Assembly (NCBI RefSeq): GCF_000518805.1
Contig: NZ_JAEH01000049.1
Location: 1-39,096 of the forward strand
Direction: 5' to 3'
From: Shewanella waksmanii ATCC BAA-643
GTDB taxonomy: Bacteria > Pseudomonadota > Gammaproteobacteria > Enterobacterales > Shewanellaceae
DNA length: 39,096 nucleotides
Shown here: positions 7,334-15,533 of the stretch, one piece after another
How positions within the stretch are numbered: position 1 is the first letter of the stretch
Layout: each line of letters opens with the position of its first letter
Program-made: the position numbers and the translations under genes
Notes under the pieces: generated by a model
Seen by the model: only the letters and a program-made list of their open reading frames with translations
What the model was told of the DNA's origin: nothing
Database searches by the model: none

Positions 7334-9061
7334 ATGGCGATTCCGCGTGATTTTATCAATGAGCTCGTTGCTCGAACCGATATTGTCGATCTTATCGACG
7401 CTAAGGTACCGCTAAAAAAAGCAGGTAAAAACCACTCTGCCTGTTGTCCTTTCCACAGTGAAAAGTCTCCGTCGTTCACAGTAAGTCGAGATAAGCAGTT
7501 TTATCACTGTTTTGGCTGTGGTGCTCACGGTAATGCCATTGACTTTGTCATGGAATATGACCGATTAGAATTTGTCGACGCCATTGAAGAACTGGCCGGA
7601 CAGCTTGGATTAGCCGTCCCCCACGAACAAGGCACCGGTAAACGCCGCGATGAAGGACTCAGTCGCGACCTGTACCAATTAATGGAAGAAGCGAGTTTAT
7701 TTTATCAAAATCAACTCAAGCAACATCCAGACAAACAAAAAGTCGTCGACTATTTAGCCCAAAGGGGCCTATCCACCGAAGTGGTAAACCACTTTAACAT
7801 CGGCTTTTCACCCGATGGTTGGGATGGATTGTTAAGTCGATATCGACAAAACCAAGATTCACAAGACAAATTGCTCACCGCAGGAATGGTGATCGAGAAC
7901 GATAACGGCAAACGCTACGATCGCTTTCGCGACAGATTAATGTTTCCCATTCGTGACCGTCGTGGTCGAGTAATTGGTTTTGGTGGGCGAGTATTAGGAG
8001 AAGGTGCGCCAAAGTACTTGAATTCTCCAGAAACGCCCATATTTCATAAAGGCCACGAACTCTACGGCCTTTATGAATTAAAGCAACGTCACCGTGACCC
8101 ACAACATGTACTGATTGTTGAAGGCTACATGGATGTTGTTGCATTGGCACAATTTGATGTCGATTACGCCGTCGCTTCTTTGGGCACCGCAACCACCGCT
8201 GAACAATTTCAGCTTCTGCTGCGTACTGCCAAAGAGGTGATTTGTTGCTACGACGGTGACAGAGCCGGTAGTGAAGCCGCTTGGCGAGCACTAGAAACGG
8301 CGCTACCGCTGATTAAACCCGGCGACCAAGTAAAATTTATGTTTTTGCCTGAAGGCGAAGACCCTGATTCACTAGTCCGGCAGATTGGTAAGACCGAGTT
8401 TGAAAAACTAGTGAGTAATGCCAAATTGCTGCCAGAGTTTCTGTTTGAAACCTTGGCGGCCAAATATGGCACCGATAAAGGCACCTTAGCCAAACAAGCT
8501 ATGGCGTTAATCGAGAAAGTACAAGACACAGTATTACAGAGTTTGCTGCTGGAAAACTTAGCCTACAAGTTAGGTATGAACAGCGCAGAAGAACTCAAGC
8601 GTAAACTTGGCTTTAAAGGACAGAACGACAATAAGCCATTAAAAAACAAAGCGCTGAAAGGGCGCGGTACCCCATTGCGATTAGCCATTGCCTTGTTGGT
8701 ACAGCACCCCAAGTTAGGCAATGGATTACCGATACAACCAGCACTACAACATATCAAGATGAACGGTATAGCACTACTGATCAACTTATTAGATATAACT
8801 CGCGACACCGAGATTAACAGCGCACAACTACTTGAACAATTCAGAGGTGAAGAGCAATTAGCCACTCTGAAGAAACTAACCCAATGGGAACATCAAGTGG
8901 CGGATGAAAACTTGGCTCAAGAGTTTAAAAAAGCCCTGGTATGGTTGAACAATCAATATATTGAACAACGTTATCAGGAGCTAAGCTTAAAGCAGAACCA
9001 TTCTAAAGAAGAACGGATTCAGCTACAAAAGCTAATTGCAGTGATGCAAGGTCGACATTAA
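7334..9061 (+). CDS. dnaG: DNA primase
   Basis: Makes RNA primers for replication and partners the DnaB helicase through its C-terminus. The order is: N-terminal zinc-binding domain (ligands C38, H41, C59, C62 in CPFH and CFGCGAHG), the RNA polymerase core with the Toprim motifs LIVEGYMDVVAL and CYDGDRAGSEAAWRA, then a C-terminal helicase-binding region (about 430-575). At 575 residues the length is ordinary. The start ATG has only a weak, distant AAGGTGA (7315-7321). Together with the upstream terminator this suggests low expression, typical of dnaG. Confidence 0.97.
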   Translation: MAIPRDFINELVARTDIVDLIDAKVPLKKAGKNHSACCPFHSEKSPSFTVSRDKQFYHCFGCGAHGNAIDFVMEYDRLEFVDAIEELAGQLGLAVPHEQGTGKRRDEGLSRDLYQLMEEASLFYQNQLKQHPDKQKVVDYLAQRGLSTEVVNHFNIGFSPDGWDGLLSRYRQNQDSQDKLLTAGMVIENDNGKRYDRFRDRLMFPIRDRRGRVIGFGGRVLGEGAPKYLNSPETPIFHKGHELYGLYELKQRHRDPQHVLIVEGYMDVVALAQFDVDYAVASLGTATTAEQFQLLLRTAKEVICCYDGDRAGSEAAWRALETALPLIKPGDQVKFMFLPEGEDPDSLVRQIGKTEFEKLVSNAKLLPEFLFETLAAKYGTDKGTLAKQAMALIEKVQDTVLQSLLLENLAYKLGMNSAEELKRKLGFKGQNDNKPLKNKALKGRGTPLRLAIALLVQHPKLGNGLPIQPALQHIKMNGIALLINLLDITRDTEINSAQLLEQFRGEEQLATLKKLTQWEHQVADENLAQEFKKALVWLNNQYIEQRYQELSLKQNHSKEERIQLQKLIAVMQGRH

Positions 9062-9117
9062 GGCAATTTTTGTCTCAAAATTCGACACTTGCACTAGCAC
9101 AGCAAACAACACAAGGC

Positions 9118-9123
9118 TATAAT
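9118..9123 (+). promoter_or_regulatory. Possible -10 box of an rpoD promoter
   Basis: A perfect TATAAT lies 61 bases before the rpoD start. The hexamer 17 bases upstream (TAGCAC) is a poor -35. E. coli rpoD has extra promoters near this place, so a separate promoter is reasonable, but this is only inferred. Confidence 0.3.
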
Positions 9124-9184
9124 TAACGATTTGCGCGGCAAAATTGCCCGTCGTTGTAACAGTTACCCAACTTGGATGATATCT

Positions 9185-11020
9185 ATGGATCATACTCCGC
9201 AGTCGCAACTCAAATTGTTGCTAGCCAAAGGTAAAGAGCAAGGTTATTTAACCTATGCAGAGGTGAACGATCACTTACCTGCAGATATGGTCGATTCCGA
9301 CCAGATCGAAGATATTATCCAGATGATTAATGACATGGGTATTCGCGTCTATGAACAGGCGCCGGATGCTGATGACATGATGATGTCTGAAGACAGCACT
9401 GATGAAGATGCTGCAGAAGAAGCCGCAGCGGCACTTGCTACGGTTGAAGCTGAACTTGGCCGTACCACGGACCCAGTACGTATGTACATGCGTGAAATGG
9501 GTACCGTTGAACTTCTTACACGTGAAGGCGAAATTGTTATCGCTAAACGTATTGAAGAAGGGATTAATACTGTTCAAGCCTCTGTGGCTGAATACCCACA
9601 AGCGATCTCAATGATCCTTGAGCAGTATGATCGTTACGAAGCCGAAGAGATCAGACTATCTGATATTATCTCTGGATTTGTTGACCCTAATGCTGAAGAT
9701 GTGGCGCCAACCGCGACACACGTTGGTTCTGAATTATCTGACGAAGATCTTGATGACGAAGATGATGATGAAGATGAAGACGAAGATGACGAAGATGATA
9801 CGCCAAAGGGCCCATGCCCGGAGGAAGCTCGCGAGCGCTTTACTCAGTTAAGAGAAGCCCACGAGCATGCGTTAAGCACCATTGCTAAGAAAGGTCGCGA
9901 ACATCCAGAGTCAACCGGTGCATTATTTGTTATCGGTGAGATTTTCAAAGAGTTCCGTTTAGTACCTAAGCAGTTTGACCGCCTAGTGAAGAACATGCGC
10001 GAAATGATGGACAAAGTCCGCATTCAAGAGCGTTTGATCATGAAGCTATGTGTTGAACAAGCGAAAATGCCAAAGAAAAACTTCGTTAAGGTGTATACCT
10101 CAAACGAAAGCTCAATTGCATGGTTTGACGAAGAAATTGCTGCTAATAAGCCTTATAAAGAAGGCTTAGAGATGGTAGAAGACGATGTTAAACGTTGCCG
10201 CGCTAAACTAGATGCCATTGAAGTTGAAACCGGTCTTGCGATTGCGGCAATTAAAGATATCAACCGTCGTATGTCTATCGGTGAAGCTAAAGCTCGCCGC
10301 GCTAAGAAAGAGATGGTTGAAGCGAACTTACGTCTAGTAATCTCTATCGCTAAAAAGTACACCAACCGTGGTCTACAGTTCTTGGATCTGATTCAAGAAG
10401 GTAACATTGGTTTGATGAAAGCGGTTGATAAGTTCGAATATCGTCGTGGTTATAAGTTCTCGACCTATGCAACTTGGTGGATCCGTCAGGCTATTACGCG
10501 TTCAATCGCTGACCAAGCCCGTACTATCCGTATTCCGGTGCATATGATTGAAACCATCAACAAGCTAAACCGTATCTCGCGCCAAATGCTGCAAGAGATG
10601 GGTCGTGAGCCTTCACCTGAAGAGCTTGCAGAGCGCATGTTGATGCCTGAAGACAAGATCCGCAAGGTATTGAAGATTGCTAAAGAGCCAATCTCAATGG
10701 AAACCCCTATCGGCGATGATGAAGATTCGCACTTAGGTGATTTCATCGAGGATACTACCCTCGAGCTACCATTGGACTCAGCCACAGGCGAAAGCTTGAA
10801 AAACGCGACCCACGAAGTGCTAGCAGGCCTAACAGCCCGTGAAGCTAAAGTACTGCGTATGCGTTTTGGTATCGACATGAACACTGACCACACCTTAGAA
10901 GAAGTGGGCAAGCAGTTTGACGTAACCCGTGAGCGTATTCGTCAGATTGAAGCGAAGGCACTACGTAAATTACGTCACCCATCGCGTTCAGAAATCTTAA
11001 AGTCGTTCTTAGACGAGTAA
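9185..11020 (+). CDS. rpoD: RNA polymerase sigma factor RpoD (sigma-70)
   Basis: The housekeeping sigma factor. Region 1.1 (QSQLKLLLAKGKEQGYLTYA) is followed by region 1.2 (DPVRMYMREMGTVELL), a long acidic insert (DDEDDDEDEDEDDEDD near 200-215) in the non-conserved region, regions 2.1-2.4 (NLRLVISIAKKY, FLDLIQEGNIGLMKAVDKFE, YATWWIRQAITR), region 3 and the region 4 helix-turn-helix (VTRERIRQIEAKALRKLR). The reading frame is open back to 9131, but the family begins at MDHTPQSQLK, so the ATG at 9185 is chosen, giving 611 residues against 613 in E. coli. It closes the macromolecular synthesis operon. Confidence 0.98.
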   Translation: MDHTPQSQLKLLLAKGKEQGYLTYAEVNDHLPADMVDSDQIEDIIQMINDMGIRVYEQAPDADDMMMSEDSTDEDAAEEAAAALATVEAELGRTTDPVRMYMREMGTVELLTREGEIVIAKRIEEGINTVQASVAEYPQAISMILEQYDRYEAEEIRLSDIISGFVDPNAEDVAPTATHVGSELSDEDLDDEDDDEDEDEDDEDDTPKGPCPEEARERFTQLREAHEHALSTIAKKGREHPESTGALFVIGEIFKEFRLVPKQFDRLVKNMREMMDKVRIQERLIMKLCVEQAKMPKKNFVKVYTSNESSIAWFDEEIAANKPYKEGLEMVEDDVKRCRAKLDAIEVETGLAIAAIKDINRRMSIGEAKARRAKKEMVEANLRLVISIAKKYTNRGLQFLDLIQEGNIGLMKAVDKFEYRRGYKFSTYATWWIRQAITRSIADQARTIRIPVHMIETINKLNRISRQMLQEMGREPSPEELAERMLMPEDKIRKVLKIAKEPISMETPIGDDEDSHLGDFIEDTTLELPLDSATGESLKNATHEVLAGLTAREAKVLRMRFGIDMNTDHTLEEVGKQFDVTRERIRQIEAKALRKLRHPSRSEILKSFLDE

Positions 11021-11052
11021 GACTTTTTCGATACGAAAGACCAAACCTAGAC

Positions 11053-11082
11053 AAAAAAGCCAACCTCGCGGTTGGCTTTTTT
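11053..11082 (+). terminator. rpoD terminator
   Basis: GCCAACC-TCGC-GGTTGGC with six A before and six T after, 32 bases past the rpoD stop. A textbook intrinsic terminator. Confidence 0.92.
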
Positions 11083-11168
11083 ATTGGTGTTTTTTGAACT
11101 AAAAGCAAAGAGATTGCACAACAGATAAGCAATTGAAATCAAACTTGGGTTTTCAGGCTAAAACACAG

Positions 11169-11197
11169 GTGACAAGCGCTTTTAAACCTCGTATACT
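11169..11197 (+). promoter_or_regulatory. tRNA-Ile2 promoter
   Basis: GTGACA at 11169-11174, a 17-base spacer and TATACT at 11192-11197. The bases after the -10 (TCTCTGCGC) are GC-rich, as in stringently controlled stable-RNA promoters. The start would fall about 30 bases before the tRNA. Confidence 0.6.
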
Positions 11198-11233
11198 TCT
11201 CTGCGCTTTCGATAGTGACGACTATCTTAAGTC

Positions 11234-11310
11234 GGCCCCTTAGCTCAGTTGGTTAGAGCATACGACTCATAATCGTCAGGTCCCCAGTTCGAGTCTGGGA
11301 GGGGCCACCA
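11234..11310 (+). tRNA. ileX: tRNA-Ile2 (anticodon CAU, lysidine-modified)
   Basis: A 77-base cloverleaf with encoded CCA. The acceptor stem GGCCCCT pairs with AGGGGCC, the D loop is TAGCTCAGTTGGTTAGAGCA, and the anticodon CAT is at 11268-11270 in the loop CTCATAA. The acceptor stem and anticodon arm match E. coli ileX rather than elongator tRNA-Met, and E. coli ileX also lies near rpoD. So I call it the minor isoleucine tRNA whose C34 is converted to lysidine by TilS to read AUA. The first anticodon-stem pair appears to be a U-C mismatch. Confidence 0.92.
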
Positions 11311-11320
11311 ATTTTGAAGA

Positions 11321-11349
11321 GCCGCTTAGAGAAATCTAAGCGGCTTTTT
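11321..11349 (+). terminator. tRNA-Ile2 terminator
   Basis: GCCGCTTAGA-GAAA-TCTAAGCGGC, a perfect 10-bp stem capped by a GAAA tetraloop, then five T. It starts 11 bases after the tRNA CCA end. Confidence 0.92.
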
Positions 11350-11409
11350 CATGCCTGAAATTCCAGCTCCCTTTTATGTAACACTTACAATAGTCAGCTC
11401 ATGTAGTCA

Positions 11410-11435
11410 CAGTACGAGTCTGGGAGAGGCCACCC
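11410..11435 (+). repeat. Imperfect copy of the tRNA-Ile2 3' end
   Basis: The 26 bases from 11410 match the last 26 bases of the tRNA gene (11285-11310) at 23 positions: the T loop GTTCGAGTC reads GTACGAGTC, GGGGCC reads GAGGCC, and CCA reads CCC. No complete cloverleaf can be formed upstream. It is either a decayed tandem tRNA gene or an attachment-site scar from integration at the tRNA 3' end. Two unknown genes follow directly. Confidence 0.75.
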
Positions 11436-11488
11436 ACTTAAACAGAAAAGCCTACATTAACCTGCAGGCTTAAACTTTGAGTGACTCT

Positions 11489-11896
11489 CTAAATAGGGTC
11501 TGTAGGCAAGTCAATAACTTGCCTTTCGACAGTCTTGGTTACCCATACTTCACCTAAGTAGCTTTGTTCATACATAGAACGCACGTTCCCTAGAGTTTGC
11601 ACAACTGTTCGCAAATCCCCTTCTTGAGCGTTATCAGATATATTCGGCAAGCCACCTTTTGAGGAAGTATCGGCTGATGTAATTGCACACCTTTCAGACC
11701 TATACACCACATCTATGGGGTAATTTCGGTCTAGGTGATTAGGCAACAGGCCTCCATCGACTGAATCGTAAATAGCTTGTTCGTTGCTGCTATATGATTG
11801 TTCCGTGGTATAGCAATTCTGGGCAGTATCTTGGTTAGCAAGCACGGATGTAGACATTAGGGAGAAAGTAATAAGCCCGATGAGACATTTCTTCAT
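11489..11896 (-). CDS. Small secreted protein of unknown function
   Basis: Not recognised. The ATG at 11896 has AAGGA nine bases upstream and opens a clean signal peptide, MKKCLIGLITFSLMSTSVLA, with cleavage likely before NQD. This start is preferred over the longer frame reaching 11998, which lacks a signal peptide at its start. The mature part is about 115 residues with two cysteines (QNCYTT and ERCAIT) that may form a disulfide, and no further membrane segment. A weak inverted repeat (AAGCCT/AGGCTT at 11448-11471) downstream could terminate it. It is the first gene beyond the tRNA 3'-end repeat, so it may be part of an accessory insertion. Confidence 0.65.
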   Translation of the reverse strand: MKKCLIGLITFSLMSTSVLANQDTAQNCYTTEQSYSSNEQAIYDSVDGGLLPNHLDRNYPIDVVYRSERCAITSADTSSKGGLPNISDNAQEGDLRTVVQTLGNVRSMYEQSYLGEVWVTKTVERQVIDLPTDPI

Positions 11897-12192
11897 AATT
11901 AAATTCCTTTTTAATCGAATTCCTAATTTACTAAAAACCATTGCGATATCAACGCTGCCGAGGTTACAACTTGTATCAGCACTTAGGTAATTGAACACTT
12001 ATGTCGGTGGTTAGTTCAGCTCGCTTTAGGGGGCGAGAAAGTTTGAGATATTCAGGCCCCCTTTTGATACAAACCAGTACTTCATGTGAGTAATTGGCAT
12101 TTTCATATAATCCGTCCCTGCAAAAATATATACCCAAAATATCTAGCAACCATGGAAGGCGTGACAATAGTGATTTTAAGGTTGTTATTCAA
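11897..12192. other. Gap with no supported gene
   Basis: No convincing gene. A frame of 63 codons at 11976-12167 on the minus strand has no ribosome binding site. A GC-rich inverted repeat (AGGGGGC at 12028-12034 with GCCCCCT at 12056-12062, then TTTG) could be a weak rightward terminator, but no rightward gene precedes it. Confidence 0.5.
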
Positions 12193-12585
12193 TTATCGAC
12201 TTTTAATGCCTTTAGGACATAACTCCCTTTCTAACAAAGCCCTATCATTGAAGGTCATATACTGTTTTGCAGAAGGGTAATGTCCTCGACTTCCTTCATC
12301 TTGCCATTTCTGCCATCGCGCAGCATTCTGTTCGGCTCTCAACTTCTCCCAACCTAGAGCCACTTTTGAAGCACAAGCCTGTTGGTCTGCTTTTCCTTTC
12401 TCTTCAACAGCCAAATATAGAATGAATACCATTAGCGAAAAAAAAGCGAGATTACCCATCCGCTTAGCCCACTTTACCGCTGATTCTCTCGCTCGATATC
12501 TTCCCGCAGTTGTTATCTTGGGTATCGAAATTTTCGTAAGATCAATCTCAGTTCTTTCAAAAGATTTAGGTTTTGGGCTTTTCAC
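12193..12585 (-). CDS. Small single-pass membrane protein of unknown function
   Basis: Not recognised. The start is GTG, backed by a strong GAGGAG eight bases upstream. The product has a basic N-terminal cytosolic part of about 46 residues (KSPKPKSFERTEIDL, then RYRARESAVKWAKR), one membrane helix (NLAFFSLMVFILYLAV, about 46-62) and a charged C-terminal part with two cysteines (QQACASK, RELCPKG), by charge probably periplasmic. It lies between the tRNA-proximal secreted protein and the efflux operon, on the same strand as both, with large gaps on each side. Confidence 0.65.
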   Translation of the reverse strand: MKSPKPKSFERTEIDLTKISIPKITTAGRYRARESAVKWAKRMGNLAFFSLMVFILYLAVEEKGKADQQACASKVALGWEKLRAEQNAARWQKWQDEGSRGHYPSAKQYMTFNDRALLERELCPKGIKSR

Positions 12586-12685
12586 TCTTTACTCCTCTAC
12601 TGTGCATCACATAATATCTCCACGTATTCTGGTTTTCAGTCGACTCAAAAGTATCGACATACAACGCTATGGCCCCATTCGTCCA

Positions 12686-14104
12686 CTAAGACCTTAACGG
12701 CTGAAACAACCTCATGAAAAACACTATCGCCACCAGTGCCACACTTAAATCCACTAACATGTTCAGGGCTATACTGATGTCGTAACTTGGGGTGGTGCTC
12801 AGTGCGCTCACCGTTAGTAAAACCAGTAAATTTCCGGCTAACATGCGTTGCAACATCAATCGCGGTGATTGGCATAGCATCCAGATGGCAAAGCAGTTAA
12901 TAAAGTAAAACAAGCCTAGCTGCCAAGCTTCGGTGAGCGTGGGCAGTAGCAACACATACTGAGTTAATATTAGGGCTGTCCATAGCGGTAAGCCTTTAGC
13001 CACATCGCCTAAAATCGTTGTCGGCATAGCTGCCATAGTGACACTCAAAGAGGCGACAACCATAGGAAACATCACCCCGCCAGGAAACGCCGTCCACAAC
13101 CAAAAAACATAGCAACTAGTGATACATAGCATCGCCATTAGCGCGTCAATGGCGTGGCTTTTCCTATCCAGTGGCTGCGCAAATTGCTCTTGCAGCTCTT
13201 GCCAACTAATCACACCTTTACTGTGACGATGATTAACGATATCGATACTCAATTGCGGCTGCGCCATTGCATCTTCCACTAACATCAATCTTGACGAAGA
13301 CAATAGCGTTTGCGAGTAAAAATTAGTCTGTTGACGAAACGACAGGCCAGGCTCAGTTTGATTAAATTGATAGGCAAGCCGCTGCAATAGCAGACCGTTG
13401 TCATACAGCACCCGAATCACCATTTGCCACTGCTGTTTGTTAGCCTTTAAATGCAAACTATCGGTTAACGGTAACCCCAGTATTAGGCTCATTTTATGCA
13501 AGCTTTCAAAGCCAGCAATGGTTTTGCTGTCTAGCGCTTGATCTTCATCGCCTGCCATCGCACCGTACAGCGTTTGCTCTAATTGGCGTTGTTGAGCTAC
13601 AACCGCTGCCAGTGCAGCAAAAAAACGCGATTCGCTGGTCACCGGCCATAAAAACCGATACACCATTGAAAACACGCAGACACCAAGCAATGTCTCTTGG
13701 ATCCGTAAAATCGCAATATTAAAAGTGGCAGCGCCGTCAAAGGAGCCAATACAGCTAACAATCGCGCACACCATAAAACCGATTTTGAAAATGTAGCCGT
13801 AGTGATAGTTAAATGACAGGTAGGTACATAAGCCAGCAAAGCCGATAAAACAGGTTAAAAACAGCAGCGGCTCTTGGGCAAAGTTAATAATGAGTACCAA
13901 TGCTGCGCCTATGCCGAACAAGGTGCCTAAAACTCGATCACGCGCGGTTTTAATCGAATGCGCAAATGTCTCATTCATCACCAACACTATCACTGTAACG
14001 GCAGCCCAGTAGGGCTTGTCCCAGCCTAGCGCCAAGGCGATGATGATCGCCAGCGAAAACGACAAGGCGACTTTGATGGCCTCTTTGGTGGATAAGCTCA
14101 GCAT
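12686..14104 (-). CDS. FUSC-family efflux pump membrane subunit (AaeB-like)
   Basis: Inner-membrane component of a fusaric-acid-resistance type exporter, a family moving aromatic carboxylic acids such as p-hydroxybenzoate. Two hydrophobic blocks of about six helices (residues 10-150 and 315-470) flank a soluble domain. The motif GWDKPYWAAVTVIVLV near 27-42 and ARDRVLGTLFGIGAALVL are typical of the family. At 472 residues it is shorter than E. coli AaeB (655), mainly in the soluble domain. It lies ten bases after the HlyD-type gene and is the last gene of the three-gene operon. The substrate is not known. Confidence 0.85.
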   Translation of the reverse strand: MLSLSTKEAIKVALSFSLAIIIALALGWDKPYWAAVTVIVLVMNETFAHSIKTARDRVLGTLFGIGAALVLIINFAQEPLLFLTCFIGFAGLCTYLSFNYHYGYIFKIGFMVCAIVSCIGSFDGAATFNIAILRIQETLLGVCVFSMVYRFLWPVTSESRFFAALAAVVAQQRQLEQTLYGAMAGDEDQALDSKTIAGFESLHKMSLILGLPLTDSLHLKANKQQWQMVIRVLYDNGLLLQRLAYQFNQTEPGLSFRQQTNFYSQTLLSSSRLMLVEDAMAQPQLSIDIVNHRHSKGVISWQELQEQFAQPLDRKSHAIDALMAMLCITSCYVFWLWTAFPGGVMFPMVVASLSVTMAAMPTTILGDVAKGLPLWTALILTQYVLLLPTLTEAWQLGLFYFINCFAIWMLCQSPRLMLQRMLAGNLLVLLTVSALSTTPSYDISIALNMLVDLSVALVAIVFFMRLFQPLRS

Positions 14105-14114
14105 CGGTTAACCC

Positions 14115-14987
14115 CTATTGCGGATCGACAGATTTAGCAATCAATACCGAGGCCGTGGTCCCTACCCGTAACTGCACATCAGCGGGCACATCAAGCAAGC
14201 TGACTTTTACGGGTAACCGCTGCGCTAAGCGTATCCACTGAAAATTGGCATTAACATTAGGCAGTAAAGTATTGCCGGTACTGCCATCGGCTTTGGCGAT
14301 ACCATAACCCACACTCGTTACCACTGCTGGCATTGGCTCATCTGGGTTCATCATTAAGGTTACCATCGCAATATCACCCGTTTGCACGCCTTGTAGATCT
14401 GTCTCCTTAAAAAAGCCCTCAACCCAAAAACTGTTGGCATCGATCAAAGCCACAACAGGGGAGTTAGCCACCACTTGAGCGCCCTCACGTAAATTCAAGT
14501 TAGTGATATAGCCAGAAGTGGGCGCGATCACTTTGGTAAAATCCAGGTTCAATCTGGCCTGTTCGACCACAGCGGCCGCTGCAGCTAAGTTGGCTTCAGC
14601 GGTTTTGACTGCATTATGGACATTGTTTAAATCTAAGGTTGAAACAGTGCCTTTCTCTAGTGTTTCTAACGCGGTAATACGGGCACTTTCGTTGCGCGCT
14701 TTCTCAAGTAACGCCGATGCTTGCAGCTCATTGGCTTTAGCATTAGCCAATGCGGCAATATAAAGACTCGGCTCAATTTCAAACAGCAAATCTCCTTTGC
14801 GGACATACTCATCATCACCCACATGCAATCGCGTCACGGGACCGGTGACTCGTGGGGTGATCTGGATAATGTGGGCACGTACCTGGCCGTCTCGCGTCCA
14901 AGGGTTTGAAAAGTAATGGCTATAGGCCTGCGACAGGCACATCATAGCGATAATCACCACCGTCATAGTGGCTAACTGTTTTTTCAT
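14115..14987 (-). CDS. HlyD-family membrane fusion protein (AaeA-like)
   Basis: Periplasmic adaptor that links the FUSC pump to an outer-membrane channel. A short cytosolic start and one anchor helix (MTVVIIAMMCLSQAYSHYF) lead into the biotin/lipoyl domain (RDGQVRAHIIQITPRVTGPV), a short alpha-helical hairpin (about 70-150), the second lipoyl half (IAPTSGYITNLNLREGAQV) and a beta-barrel domain. At 290 residues it matches AaeA closely. It is 13 bases downstream of the DUF1656 gene. Confidence 0.9.
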   Translation of the reverse strand: MKKQLATMTVVIIAMMCLSQAYSHYFSNPWTRDGQVRAHIIQITPRVTGPVTRLHVGDDEYVRKGDLLFEIEPSLYIAALANAKANELQASALLEKARNESARITALETLEKGTVSTLDLNNVHNAVKTAEANLAAAAAVVEQARLNLDFTKVIAPTSGYITNLNLREGAQVVANSPVVALIDANSFWVEGFFKETDLQGVQTGDIAMVTLMMNPDEPMPAVVTSVGYGIAKADGSTGNTLLPNVNANFQWIRLAQRLPVKVSLLDVPADVQLRVGTTASVLIAKSVDPQ

Positions 14988-15000
14988 CTTCTGTTACCTA

Positions 15001-15201
15001 TTAAATCGCGATGAGTTTGCTAATGGCGCTAGCAAAAATCACCACCAGAGACACTTCTAGTAATGCGGGCATAGCAAAATACTTAAGCCAATCCAGCCGT
15101 GACAGTATTTGCATCACCACCAGCATAGAAATGTATGCCATGGCACAAACAACCAATAGTGGCGGCAAATAGATTTCACCTAAAATAAACTCATGCGGCA
15201 T
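15001..15201 (-). CDS. DUF1656 small membrane protein (AaeX-like)
   Basis: 66 residues with two membrane helices and the DUF1656 pattern (HEFILGEIYLPPLLVVC at the N-terminus). This family is found as the first gene of aaeXAB-type operons. Its exact function is unknown; it probably associates with the pump. Divergent from the LysR gene at 15534. Confidence 0.85.
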   Translation of the reverse strand: MPHEFILGEIYLPPLLVVCAMAYISMLVVMQILSRLDWLKYFAMPALLEVSLVVIFASAISKLIAI

Positions 15202-15533
15202 ACGTCACTCAGCAAGCTAAGTTAACTAGCTCACTCCCATACATTGTTAGTTAATTTTCAAACACATATCTGTGTATGAATAGATTGGTTAGTTGGCTGA
15301 AACACCCACGCACTATTGATGACAGCACAGTATCGGGTGGTACTCTCTCAGCGATTGAGCCAACAGCTTAAGCGGTTTTAAGCGTTAATCGTCACGTTAT
15401 TGCCACAATGATAACGAACTCAATAAGCTATACTGAATCGCATATGCAGGATCAAACCCTGCAAAAAAAGCGACAATACGCAATGATGGCGCTAATATAT
15501 GCTCAGTTCAGGCGATTTTGGCAGAGGAAGAAG
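15202..15533. promoter_or_regulatory. Divergent regulatory region of the efflux operon
   Basis: The 332 bases between the aaeX-like gene and its LysR regulator hold no gene. An inverted repeat ACACA-TATC-TGTGT lies at 15262-15275, about 60 bases from the aaeX-like start, and TTAGTTAA-like words flank it. LysR-type regulators usually bind such dyads. Which one is the operator cannot be decided by eye. Confidence 0.4.

Noticed and set aside
12028..12062. GC-rich inverted repeat as a terminator
   Set aside because: The loop is 21 bases, the T run is short and no gene reads into it; mentioned only as a possible structure.
11976..12167. 63-codon minus-strand frame between the two accessory genes
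   Set aside because: No ribosome binding site, no signal peptide or domain, and an unlikely amino-acid composition.
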